In this document: piece by piece, positions 6,745 to 13,351 of the stretch | Layout: every line of letters begins with the position of its first letter | Numbering within the stretch: the stretch's first letter is position 1 | Source of the DNA: an uncultured Clostridia bacterium | Lineage (GTDB): Bacteria > Bacillota > Clostridia > TANB77 > CAG-508 | Assembly: GCA_934122125.1 (NCBI GenBank) | Contig: CAKOVW010000029.1 | Span: 1-15,379 of the forward strand | Reading direction: 5' to 3' | DNA: 15,379 bases | Notes under the pieces: model-generated | What the model saw: only the letters and a program-made list of their open reading frames with translations | The model's database searches: none | Told to the model about the DNA's origin: nothing | Made by a program: the position numbers and the translations under genes

Positions 6745-6821
6745 GTGTCTATAGCTCAGTTGGATAGAGCGCTCGCCTCCTAAGCGAGAGGTCGCAGGTT
6801 CAATTCCCGCTAGGCACACCA
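6745..6821 (+). tRNA. tRNA-Arg (anticodon CCT)
   Basis: A full cloverleaf is visible: acceptor GTGTCTA with TAGGCAC, D arm around AGCTCAGTTGGATAGAGC, anticodon stem CTCGC/GCGAG with loop CTCCTAA and anticodon CCT at 6779-6781, and T arm with GGTTCAATTCC. The CCA end (6819-6821) is encoded. It reads AGG codons. It lies 23 bases before tadA, but it is not a TadA substrate: TadA acts on A34 of tRNA-Arg(ACG). Confidence 0.97.
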
Positions 6822-6844
6822 CTTTTATAAATCTAGGAGAAACT

Positions 6845-7309
6845 ATGACAGAAAAAGAAAAATTTATGCGAGAGGCACTTAAACAAGCTAAAAAAGCATA
6901 TGAAAAAGGTGAAATACCAGTTGGTGCAGTTATTGTAAAAGATAATAAAATAATAGCAAGAGCATATAATGAAAAAGAAGAAAAAAAAGACACTACTAAA
7001 CATGCAGAAATTATAGCAATCCAAAAAGCTAGCAAAAAATTAAATGCATGGAGATTATCTGGTTGCGAAATGTATGTTACACTAGAACCATGTAGTATGT
7101 GTGCAGGAGCATTAATACAAGCGAGAATAAAAAAAGTATATATTGGAACAATGGACGAAAAAACCGGAGCATGTGGTTCAGTAATTAATCTATTTAGATA
7201 TGAGTTTAATCATAAAGTAGAAGTAGAAACAGGAGTATTGCAACCAAGATGCGAAAAAATTTTAAAAGATTTTTTTAAAGAATTAAGAGAAAATAAAAAG
7301 AAAATTTAA
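6845..7309 (+). CDS. tadA: tRNA-specific adenosine deaminase TadA
   Basis: TadA deaminates adenosine 34 to inosine at the wobble position of tRNA-Arg(ACG), an essential step for reading CGN codons. The 154-residue product carries the zinc-dependent cytidine-deaminase-fold motifs HAE (His53, Glu55) and PCSMC (Cys83, Cys86), and starts with the usual amphipathic helix MREALKQAKKAYEKGEIPVGAV. AGGAG precedes the ATG. Its place between tRNA genes and upstream of SRP RNA and dnaX matches the Bacillus yaaJ region. It is most likely co-transcribed with tRNA-Arg from the promoter at 6706. Confidence 0.96.
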   Translation: MTEKEKFMREALKQAKKAYEKGEIPVGAVIVKDNKIIARAYNEKEEKKDTTKHAEIIAIQKASKKLNAWRLSGCEMYVTLEPCSMCAGALIQARIKKVYIGTMDEKTGACGSVINLFRYEFNHKVEVETGVLQPRCEKILKDFFKELRENKKKI

Positions 7310-7314
7310 AATAT

Positions 7315-7407
7315 GGAGCAGTATCGAAGCGGTCATAACGAGGTTGATTCGAAATCAATTAGGCATGTTAAAGTGCCACGTGGGTTCGAATCCCACCTGC
7401 TCCGCCA
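7315..7407 (+). tRNA. tRNA-Ser (anticodon CGA)
   Basis: A class II tRNA with acceptor GGAGCAG/CTGCTCC, anticodon stem GTTGA/TCAAT, loop TTCGAAA and anticodon CGA at 7350-7352, a long variable arm (GGCA/TGCC) and T arm GGGTTCGAATCCC. Discriminator G at 7404 and encoded CCA at 7405-7407. It reads TCG codons. It starts six bases after the tadA stop. Confidence 0.96.
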
Positions 7408-7442
7408 ATAAGTACATTTTTAAACTTATAAAGGAGAGAAAA

Positions 7443-8186
7443 ATGTTTACAAACAACAGAAAACAAATGATAAAGTTAGTAATAGCAATTACTATATTAA
7501 TTTTAATATTATTGGTAGTGGCAATATTAATGATGAAATACGAAGTCGAAGGCGAAACCAATATGCCATTTAAACTTTCAAAAATTATAGCTGTTGGTAC
7601 AGTTGAAGGAGTAGAAAAAAGCGAAAGTGATAAAAAATGGGATTTTAGCATTTTTCAGAATAATGATATACATTTTTATATTGATCAAAATATGTCAAAT
7701 TCAAAAGACTTATTAATAAAGTCAGTAAAAATAGATAATATAAAAGTGCTTGAAGAACCTCAAAAGGGAAGTATAAAAGCATATATGCCTAATAGTGAGG
7801 CTGGTAGAATTTTTGTATATGATGAACAATTTGAAATTAAAGAAAAATTAGAATTTAAGGGTGCAAGCCAAAGTAGTTCTACTAACTTAGAAATAGGAAG
7901 CAAAGGCGGAACAGTATTGTTTCGTATAAGCAATGCTGACATAGGAAGTTATAGTTCTGATAAGGATAAACAAATTGAACATAACGCTAGCTTGTTAGAA
8001 AAAATAGAAACAAATTATGAACAAATAAAATTTAAAGTTTCTTTTGATTTTACAATAGAAACAACAAAAGCAAAATATAAAGCAAATATTGAACTAAATC
8101 TTCCAACAAGTGAATTTGGGGAAGAAAAAAATTGTTATTTAGAAATAAATGACACAAGTAATATAATTTTTAAAAGAGTGAAATAA
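7443..8186 (+). CDS. Membrane-anchored extracytoplasmic protein of unknown function
   Basis: I do not recognise a named family. The 247-residue product has a basic N-terminus, one hydrophobic segment at about residues 10-31, and an outside domain of about 215 residues with alternating short hydrophobic stretches that look beta-rich. Near the end of the domain is KFKVSFDFTIETTKAKYKAN. It is most likely an N-in, C-out anchored protein rather than secreted, because no signal peptidase site is obvious. The start is the ATG at 7443 behind AAGGAGAG. The frame runs back into tRNA-Ser, but that extension is tRNA sequence and is rejected. It has no promoter of its own that I can see and may be read through from the tRNA genes. 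The SRP RNA promoter begins right after it. Confidence 0.8.
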   Translation: MFTNNRKQMIKLVIAITILILILLVVAILMMKYEVEGETNMPFKLSKIIAVGTVEGVEKSESDKKWDFSIFQNNDIHFYIDQNMSNSKDLLIKSVKIDNIKVLEEPQKGSIKAYMPNSEAGRIFVYDEQFEIKEKLEFKGASQSSSTNLEIGSKGGTVLFRISNADIGSYSSDKDKQIEHNASLLEKIETNYEQIKFKVSFDFTIETTKAKYKANIELNLPTSEFGEEKNCYLEINDTSNIIFKRVK

Positions 8187-8189
8187 TAC

Positions 8190-8218
8190 TTGATATTTAA
8201 ACTAAAAAAGTATATAAT
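8190..8218 (+). promoter_or_regulatory. Strong promoter of SRP RNA
   Basis: TTGATA (8190-8195), 17-base spacer, perfect TATAAT (8213-8218). The predicted start near 8225 coincides with the start of the outer stem of the SRP RNA. Confidence 0.75.
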
Positions 8219-8224
8219 GCAAAT

Positions 8225-8377
8225 GATATGATTAAAGTAAAGCATAGTCATTGTATGGAGAATAAACCAATAAAAGCCTATGAACCTTGTCAGATCCGGA
8301 AGGAAGCAGCAATAAGTAGATACTTTTGTGTGGAGTTATTCTCCATAGAGTGGCTAGTGCCCTAAATTTTCATATCA
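8225..8377 (+). ncRNA. ffs: Signal recognition particle RNA
   Basis: The Ffh-binding hairpin (domain IV) is clear: GTCAGATCCGGAAGGAAGCAGC around 8289-8310 in two parts, with the GGAA tetraloop at 8298-8301. Below it a long rod forms: GGAGAATAA (8258-8266) pairs with TTATTCTCC, and GATATGA near 8225 pairs with TCATATC near 8370. The total is about 150 nt, longer than E. coli 4.5S RNA but shorter than the 270-nt Bacillus scRNA. I see no clear Alu domain. One conserved symmetric-loop position reads A (8294) where the usual sequence is CAGG. The RNA works with Ffh in co-translational membrane targeting. Ends are estimated from the promoter and stem. The position before dnaX is conserved in Firmicutes. 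Confidence 0.9.
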
Positions 8378-8395
8378 TTTATCACTTTATATAGT
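8367..8395 (+). promoter_or_regulatory. Candidate promoter of the RNA in front of dnaX
   Basis: TTTTCA (8367-8372), 17-base spacer, TATAGT (8390-8395). The predicted start near 8402 is three bases before the outer stem of the structured RNA at 8405. It overlaps the 3' end of SRP RNA. Confidence 0.4.
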
Positions 8396-8401
8396 ATTTT
8401 A

Positions 8402-8552
8402 AACTTGTAACAATATAATAATTTTTAGAGCGTGGTTTCGTGGGGACCAGCAACTTAGAATGTGTTATGCAAAGTTTCACTAGTGGAAATTTGCATTATA
8501 CATTCTTAGGCAGCTGGGGGTTGAAGCGATAAAAATTATTATATTGTTACAA
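8402..8552 (+). ncRNA. Structured RNA of unassigned family upstream of dnaX
   Basis: A perfect 23-bp stem (8405-8427 with 8530-8552) encloses a G-rich middle and a long upper hairpin. In the middle, CCAGC (8447-8451) pairs with GCTGG (8513-8517), GTTTC (8435-8439) can pair with GAAGC (8523-8527), and the purine-rich strands GTGGGGA and GGGGGTT are left unpaired. The upper stem pairs 8457-8473 with 8490-8506 with one mismatch and one wobble, and ends in a short loop containing CACTAGTG. A G-rich core in such AT-rich DNA points to selected structure. It could be an independent rod-shaped RNA such as 6S RNA, or a leader element of dnaX, whose ribosome site starts about 16 bases later. I cannot assign a family. 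Confidence 0.65.
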
Positions 8553-8581
8553 ATAAAACTATACTAAAAAGGAGAGAAAGT

Positions 8582-10180
8582 ATGGCGTATACGGCTTTGT
8601 ATAGAAAATTTAGACCACTAAAATTTTCAGATATGGTTGGACAAGAAGCTATTACTAAGACATTAAGAAATCAAATTATGTCTGGTAGAGTTGGTCATGC
8701 ATATTTATTAAATGGTACAAGAGGTACTGGTAAGACTACTACTGCTAAAATTTTAGCAAGGGCCGTAAATTGTTTAAATCCTCAAGATGGAGAACCATGT
8801 AATGAGTGTGAAATTTGCAAAGCTGCATTGTCTGGCTCTTTAACAGATATTGTTGAAATGGATGCTGCTTCAAATAACAGTGTAGACGACATTAGAGCAA
8901 TTCGTGATGAGGTTAATTTTTTACCAACACTTGCAAAATATAGAGTATATATTATAGACGAGGTTCACATGCTTTCAACAGGAGCTTTTAATGCACTTTT
9001 AAAAACATTAGAAGAGCCACCAGCACATGTTAAATTTATATTAGCTACAACAGAACCACAAAAATTACCAGCAACAATACTTTCAAGATGTCAACGTTTT
9101 GATTTTAAAAAAATATCAAATGATGATATTAGTAAAAGACTTGAATATGTATGTAAAGAAAGTAATATAGAAATTACAAAAGAGGCTTTAAAAATAATAT
9201 CAGTTTTAGCAGATGGAGCAATGAGAGATGCTTTAAGTATTCTTGAAAGATGCATTCAAGAGGGCAATGATAAAATTGATGAAAATTTAGTTAAAGACTT
9301 AGTTGGAATTCCAAAGCTAACATTTATAGCACAAATCATGAGGGCAATTGCTGAATATAAAGTAGAAGATATATTAAAAACAATTGAAGATATTACTAAT
9401 CAAGGAAAAGAGCTAAACAACTTGTTATGGGAAATTATTAAATATGCTAAAGATATGTTAGTATATAAAACAGGTGGGAAACTTGAAATATATAGCCAAG
9501 ATGAATTAAAGCAAATGGATGAAATTTCAAAACAAATTTCAAAAGAAAGATTGTTGCAAATAATATATGCTTTATCAGAACTTGAAAATAATATGAAATG
9601 GTCTTCACAAAAAACAGTATTATTTGAAGTAGAAATGATTAAACTTTGTAGTCCACAAGAAAGTGTAAATACATCAGAACTTGAAGATATAACAGCAAGA
9701 TTAAATAATTTAGAAAATAAAATAAATTCAGGAAATATTAAAGTAGCAGTTCAACAAAGTGCAGAACCAAAAGAAGAAAAGAAATTTGATAAGCCTGTAG
9801 GAAAAGTACACATAGAGCAAGTATCAAATTTAAATATAGAAAAATTACCTTTTTGGAATAAAATAATTGAGCAACTAAAACAAGATAGAAAAATGCTTTT
9901 AGCAAGTAACTTACTAAATACAGTTGCAACAATGTTAAATGATATGACAGTTGGCATAGTATTTCAAAATGGATTAACTCCATTTGTAAAAAGTATTATG
10001 GAAAAACCTGAAAATATACAAGAATTAACAAGGCTTGTTTCAATAGAATGTGGAAAAGAAATGAGAATTAAATTATTAGATTGTCAAGATGCTATTTTAG
10101 CTCAAAAAGCTAAAGAAAAAAGCTCAGAAGATACAATTAAAGAGGAATTAGATATTCCAGTAAATATTATAGAAGAATAG
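8582..10180 (+). CDS. dnaX: DNA polymerase III subunit gamma/tau
   Basis: DnaX is the ATPase core of the clamp loader, placing the sliding clamp on DNA and linking polymerase and helicase at the fork. The 532-residue product has the AAA+ domain first: Walker A GTRGTGKT at 45-52, zinc-module cysteines 64, 73, 76 and 79, Walker B DEVH at 126-129 and the SRC motif near residue 175. Domain III follows, then a low-complexity linker near residues 385-410 and a divergent C-terminal tau part. I see no convincing programmed frameshift site for a short gamma form. AAAGGAGAG precedes the ATG. It heads the dnaX-ybaB-recR operon. Confidence 0.97.
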   Translation: MAYTALYRKFRPLKFSDMVGQEAITKTLRNQIMSGRVGHAYLLNGTRGTGKTTTAKILARAVNCLNPQDGEPCNECEICKAALSGSLTDIVEMDAASNNSVDDIRAIRDEVNFLPTLAKYRVYIIDEVHMLSTGAFNALLKTLEEPPAHVKFILATTEPQKLPATILSRCQRFDFKKISNDDISKRLEYVCKESNIEITKEALKIISVLADGAMRDALSILERCIQEGNDKIDENLVKDLVGIPKLTFIAQIMRAIAEYKVEDILKTIEDITNQGKELNNLLWEIIKYAKDMLVYKTGGKLEIYSQDELKQMDEISKQISKERLLQIIYALSELENNMKWSSQKTVLFEVEMIKLCSPQESVNTSELEDITARLNNLENKINSGNIKVAVQQSAEPKEEKKFDKPVGKVHIEQVSNLNIEKLPFWNKIIEQLKQDRKMLLASNLLNTVATMLNDMTVGIVFQNGLTPFVKSIMEKPENIQELTRLVSIECGKEMRIKLLDCQDAILAQKAKEKSSEDTIKEELDIPVNIIEE

Positions 10181-10192
10181 GAGTGTATTACA

Positions 10193-10534
10193 ATGTCAAA
10201 AAGAGGTTTCCCAGGAGGAATGGGTGGATTTGGTGGAATGAACATCAACCAATTGATGAAAGAAGCAAAAAAAATGCAAGCAGATATGGAAAAATCACAA
10301 ACAGAACTTGCAAACAAGGAGTTTGATGCAAGTGTAGGCGGTGGAGCAGTATATGTAAAAGTATCTGGCAGCAAAGAAGTAAAAGAAATTAAAATTCAAA
10401 AAGAAGCTGTTGACCCAGAAGATGTAGAAATGCTACAAGATTTAATATTAAGTTGTGTAAATGAAGCATTAAGAAAAGTTGACAGTGCACAAGCTCAAGA
10501 GCTTGGAAAATACAATATTCCGGGGTTAATGTAA
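10193..10534 (+). CDS. ybaB: YbaB/EbfC family nucleoid-associated protein
   Basis: The 113-residue product is a small DNA-binding protein that forms dimers with a pincer-like shape and coats DNA. In most bacteria it is encoded between dnaX and recR, as here. The N-terminus is Gly- and Met-rich (GGMGGFGGMN), followed by the coiled-coil helix NINQLMKEAKKMQADMEK and a beta core with VGGGAVYVKVSG. The C-terminus NIPGLM is short and typical. The start ATG lies 12 bases after the dnaX stop behind a GGAG site. Its exact role in replication or repair is not settled. Confidence 0.95.
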   Translation: MSKRGFPGGMGGFGGMNINQLMKEAKKMQADMEKSQTELANKEFDASVGGGAVYVKVSGSKEVKEIKIQKEAVDPEDVEMLQDLILSCVNEALRKVDSAQAQELGKYNIPGLM

Positions 10535-10535
10535 T

Positions 10536-11135
10536 ATGTCATATTATTCACCATCAATAGAAAAATTAATTGAAGCATTTGAAAAATTGCCTAGCATTGG
10601 AAATAAAACAGCAGCAAGGCTTGCTTTTCATATATTAGATGCAAGTGAAGAAGAAACTAATGAATTTATAACAGCAATACAAGATGCAAAAAAGAATTTA
10701 AAGTATTGTTCTCAATGCTTTAATATTACAGATACAGACCCTTGCCCAATATGTGGTAATCAAAATAGAGATCATTCTATTATTTGTGTTGTTGAAGATG
10801 TAAGAGATGTTGTTGCAATGGAAAGAACACACGAATTTAAAGGTGTTTACCATGTATTACATGGTAGTATTTCTCCAATGAATGGGGTGGGGCCAGATGA
10901 TATAAAATTAAAAGAATTACTTTCACGTTTAATGGAAGGACAAGTTAAAGAAATAATTTTAGCCACAAACCCGAGAGTTGAAGGGGAAGCAACAGCAATG
11001 TATATATCAAAACTTGTAAAACCACTTGGAGTAAAGGTTACAAGAATTGCACATGGAATTCCAGTGGGTGGAGATTTAGAGTACACAGATGAAGTTACTT
11101 TAAGCAAAGCACTAGAAGGAAGAAGAGAGTTATAA
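10536..11135 (+). CDS. recR: Recombination protein RecR
   Basis: RecR works with RecF and RecO to load RecA on single-stranded gaps coated by SSB. The 199-residue length is standard. It has an N-terminal helix-hairpin-helix (LPSIGNKTAARLAFH), a C4 zinc finger with Cys58, Cys61, Cys70 and Cys73, and a Toprim domain starting near residue 81 (IICVVEDVRDV). The C-terminus has GIPVGGDLEYTDEVTL, a well-conserved block. The ATG begins one base after the ybaB stop, so translation is coupled. It ends the operon at the terminator 11142-11181. Confidence 0.97.
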   Translation: MSYYSPSIEKLIEAFEKLPSIGNKTAARLAFHILDASEEETNEFITAIQDAKKNLKYCSQCFNITDTDPCPICGNQNRDHSIICVVEDVRDVVAMERTHEFKGVYHVLHGSISPMNGVGPDDIKLKELLSRLMEGQVKEIILATNPRVEGEATAMYISKLVKPLGVKVTRIAHGIPVGGDLEYTDEVTLSKALEGRREL

Positions 11136-11141
11136 AAAATT

Positions 11142-11181
11142 AATAAGGTTTCATAATAATTTTATGAAACCTTATTTTTTT
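11142..11181. terminator. Bidirectional terminator between recR and the XRE gene
   Basis: A perfect 15-bp stem (AATAAGGTTTCATAA at 11142-11156 with 11162-11176) has a 5-base loop and T7 on the forward side. T-rich sequence also follows on the minus side. The TAA stop of the XRE gene (11174-11172) lies in the stem. Confidence 0.85.
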
Positions 11182-11519
11182 CTATCAGCCATTAAATTAA
11201 TTATATCTATAACTAATTTTTTATCATAATTAGATAATTTTTGAAAATTAGTATTTATTAGCTCAGAAACAGTATAAATATTAGAATCTAAATATTCTCC
11301 TAACAAATTAGATGGAGCTATACCAAAAAAATTACATATATCAATTAAAGCAATACAGCCAGGTATACTATTGCCTTTTTCTATTTCATATATATAATTT
11401 GCAGATAAATTTGTTTTCTCTGCAAATTCTTCCCTAGAAAGTTTATTTTGTTTTCTTAAATTAAAAATATTGTTACCAATATATTTAGCAATTTCAGCCT
11501 TTCTGTTATCTAATTCCAT
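11172..11519 (-). CDS. XRE-family helix-turn-helix repressor
   Basis: The 115-residue product has a Cro/CI-type HTH at about residues 17-75 (NLRKQNKLSREEFAEKTNLS, then YIYEIEKGNSIP) and a short C-terminal helical tail ending in LVIDIINLMADRKK. It probably binds DNA as a dimer. The start is the ATG at 11519 with GGAGGAG close upstream. A longer frame upstream is hydrophobic nonsense covering the promoter. It is divergent from the DUF4870 - LPQTG - sortase run, so it may control that run, itself, or both. A 10-bp inverted repeat covers its own promoter. No sensor domain is visible. Confidence 0.88.
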   Translation of the reverse strand: MELDNRKAEIAKYIGNNIFNLRKQNKLSREEFAEKTNLSANYIYEIEKGNSIPGCIALIDICNFFGIAPSNLLGEYLDSNIYTVSELINTNFQKLSNYDKKLVIDIINLMADRKK

Positions 11520-11532
11520 ATAAACTCCTCCA

Positions 11533-11570
11533 ATACATAATATTATATATTTTTTTATTATGTATCTAAA
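11533..11570 (-). promoter_or_regulatory. Promoter of the XRE gene with overlapping inverted repeat
   Basis: On the minus strand TTTAGA (11570-11565), 17-base spacer, TATAAT (11547-11542). The inverted repeat ATACATAATA (11533-11542) and TATTATGTAT (11556-11565) spans the spacer and touches the -10, a natural place for an autoregulatory operator. Confidence 0.45.
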
Positions 11571-11624
11571 CACAATATATATGTAAAAAACATAAAAAAA
11601 TAACAATATAATAGTAAAAAATTG

Positions 11625-11653
11625 TTGACTTTTTTTGTCGTAAATGATAATCT
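11625..11653 (+). promoter_or_regulatory. Promoter of the surface protein/sortase run
   Basis: TTGACT (11625-11630), 17-base spacer, TAATCT (11648-11653) with TGA before it (extended -10). A motif TGTCGTA, one change from a Spo0A box, lies in the spacer at 11636-11642. Confidence 0.5.
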
Positions 11654-11685
11654 ATAGAAGAAAAAAGAAGAAAGGAGATGAAAAT

Positions 11686-12009
11686 ATGTCAGAAAAAGGA
11701 AAATGTATTTTAGCTTACATATTTACATGGATAGGAGGACTTATTGTTCTATATGGAATGAAAGACAACGAAAGAAATACTAAAATCCATGCTGCACAAG
11801 CTATTATTTTAGGTATAGGTTACATGGTAATATATGCGATTTATAGATTTATTCCTATATATATTCCATTTTTCTCAACAATTGTGTATGGCTTATATAT
11901 TGCACTTATAATTGTTGGAATTGTAAAGGTTAGTAAAGGGGAAGATCCTGAATTACCAGTAGTCGGAAAATTTGCAATGTCTATATTTGATAAAAAAATT
12001 AATGAATAA
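11686..12009 (+). CDS. DUF4870/Tic20-like small membrane protein
   Basis: The 107-residue product has about three membrane segments (residues 5-22, 38-55 and 61-83) and the family-like block ERNTKIHAAQAIILGIGY, where the His-Ala-Ala-Gln near the second helix is typical. Function is unknown. Related proteins resemble the Tic20 channel fold, but transport is not shown. The start is the ATG at 11686 behind AAAGGAGATG. An earlier in-frame ATG at 11644 overlaps the promoter. It is the first gene of the run with the LPQTG protein (24 bases downstream) and the sortase. It may assist membrane insertion or wall anchoring, as inferred from context only. Confidence 0.75.
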   Translation: MSEKGKCILAYIFTWIGGLIVLYGMKDNERNTKIHAAQAIILGIGYMVIYAIYRFIPIYIPFFSTIVYGLYIALIIVGIVKVSKGEDPELPVVGKFAMSIFDKKINE

Positions 12010-12033
12010 TAATATTAAAGGAGAAAATTTAAA

Positions 12034-13284
12034 ATGACAAAAGCTAAATATTTAATAATAACAATATTTACAATGGTAATGCTATTTTTAATACCAAGTA
12101 TTTCAAACGCTGCAGTTGATGTAAAAAAAGAAGTATATGCTAACAATGGAAGTGCAAAATTTAATTTTACAGGTTTAACATTAGATAAAACACATGAATA
12201 TGAATTTGGATTTACTAAAACAGCTGCAACAGCAGTAGAAAAGTGGCATTTAATTACAGTATACACAACAAGTACAGCAACTATTGATATTACAGGAGGA
12301 ACAAAAGAATTTGCTGATGTAATTCTGGCTACAGAAACAGGTTATATTACAATTAAAGATAAAACAACTGATGAAATTGTATTACAACCATATGCTGTTG
12401 ATTTGTCTATACCATATATAAATATAACAAACTATACAGTAATAAAAAATGGAAAGGATTTGGATAAAAATAATATACAAATCAATTTTTGGGATGCTGG
12501 AAAGAGTAAGGCATATTATCAATATGAACAAATTACTGATGAAAATGTTATAAAGAAATATAAAGAACTTAAAAGTCAAAACGGAGATTATAGCAGTTTA
12601 CAATCATTATTAAAAACAAAAGAACCATCTACTGGTTGGAAAAGCTGGGGATATTGGAATGGGCATAATCATGTTGGTGTTGGGCAAGGATTCGGATATA
12701 CACAAAGGACAATAAATATGTCAAATAGTGGTTTATATTATATGTGGATTTATCTTGCAGGAAATAATGTAAGAAATTTATATGGATACATATTAGTTGA
12801 TAATTTAGAAGAAGAAATTGCATTAGATAAAATATCTTTACCAGCAACAAAAGAAGTAGAATTAGGAAAAACACTAACATTAACACCTACTTTCAATCCT
12901 GTAAATACTACAAACAAAATAGTAACGTGGAAATCAAGCAATGAATCTGTTGCTACAGTTGATAATGCAGGTAAAATTACACCTAAAAAAATTGGTTCAA
13001 CTATTATTACAGTTACTTCACAAGATGGTACAAAAAAAGCAAGCTGTACAGTTACTGTAACAGCAGCTAAAAATATTGGAAATAATGATACTGGAAATAA
13101 CAAAGGTGGAACTACTACAGGAAATACAAATAATAACACAAACAAACCAAATCAAGACAACACTAAAGCAACTGGAAAATTACCTCAAACAGGTATTGGA
13201 GTAGGAGTTATTGTAGTTATAGTAATTACTGCTTTAGGTGGAACATACGCATTTATTAGGACAAATAAATTAAGAGATATTTAA
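12034..13284 (+). CDS. LPQTG cell-wall-anchored surface protein with Big_2-type domain
   Basis: The 416-residue precursor has a signal peptide (residues 1-27, ending SISNAA), then about 230 residues of an exposed region I do not recognise, with an aromatic and Gly-rich patch near residues 200-225 (WGYWNGHNHVGVGQGFGY). A bacterial Ig-like Big_2-type domain follows (about 259-346: a TLTPTFNP strand, then WKSSNESVATVDNAGKITPK). Next come an Asn/Thr/Gly-rich linker (350-382), LPQTG at 383-387, a hydrophobic helix and a positively charged tail, which together form a classic sorting signal. The protein would be cut between Thr and Gly and linked to peptidoglycan by a sortase. GGAG precedes the ATG. 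A sortase gene follows directly, and that pairing suggests it is the dedicated substrate. An adhesin or matrix role is inferred. Confidence 0.9.
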   Translation: MTKAKYLIITIFTMVMLFLIPSISNAAVDVKKEVYANNGSAKFNFTGLTLDKTHEYEFGFTKTAATAVEKWHLITVYTTSTATIDITGGTKEFADVILATETGYITIKDKTTDEIVLQPYAVDLSIPYINITNYTVIKNGKDLDKNNIQINFWDAGKSKAYYQYEQITDENVIKKYKELKSQNGDYSSLQSLLKTKEPSTGWKSWGYWNGHNHVGVGQGFGYTQRTINMSNSGLYYMWIYLAGNNVRNLYGYILVDNLEEEIALDKISLPATKEVELGKTLTLTPTFNPVNTTNKIVTWKSSNESVATVDNAGKITPKKIGSTIITVTSQDGTKKASCTVTVTAAKNIGNNDTGNNKGGTTTGNTNNNTNKPNQDNTKATGKLPQTGIGVGVIVVIVITALGGTYAFIRTNKLRDI

Positions 13285-13293
13285 TATTTGCTA

Positions 13294-13330
13294 TTTAAGA
13301 GAGGATTTTAAACATACAACCTCTCTTAAA
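13294..13330 (+). other. Intercistronic hairpin between surface protein and sortase
   Basis: TTTAAGAGAGG (13294-13304) and CCTCTCTTAAA (13320-13330) form a perfect 11-bp stem with a 15-base loop. No T tract follows, so full termination is unlikely. It may stabilise the upstream mRNA or lower sortase expression relative to the substrate. Confidence 0.55.
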
Positions 13331-13351
13331 TAATATTAAGGAGGGCATATA

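Noticed and set aside
6709..7035. Minus-strand frame of 108 codons with an AGIEPATSRLGG-like segment
   Set aside because: That segment is the reverse complement of tRNA-Arg, a well-known source of false protein calls. The rest is antisense to tadA.
7344..7442. N-terminal extension of the membrane protein into tRNA-Ser
   Set aside because: The first 33 codons are tRNA and leader sequence. A good AAGGAGAG site selects the ATG at 7443.
7355..7651. Minus-strand frame of 98 codons ending in GFEPTWHFNMPN
   Set aside because: The tail is antisense to tRNA-Ser and the remainder is antisense to the membrane protein gene. There is no ribosome site.
9100..9120. A7 run in dnaX as a programmed frameshift site
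   Set aside because: It falls inside the ATPase domain near codon 175, far too early to yield a working gamma protein. The A-rich run near 10112 is in the wrong frame and almost at the C-terminus.
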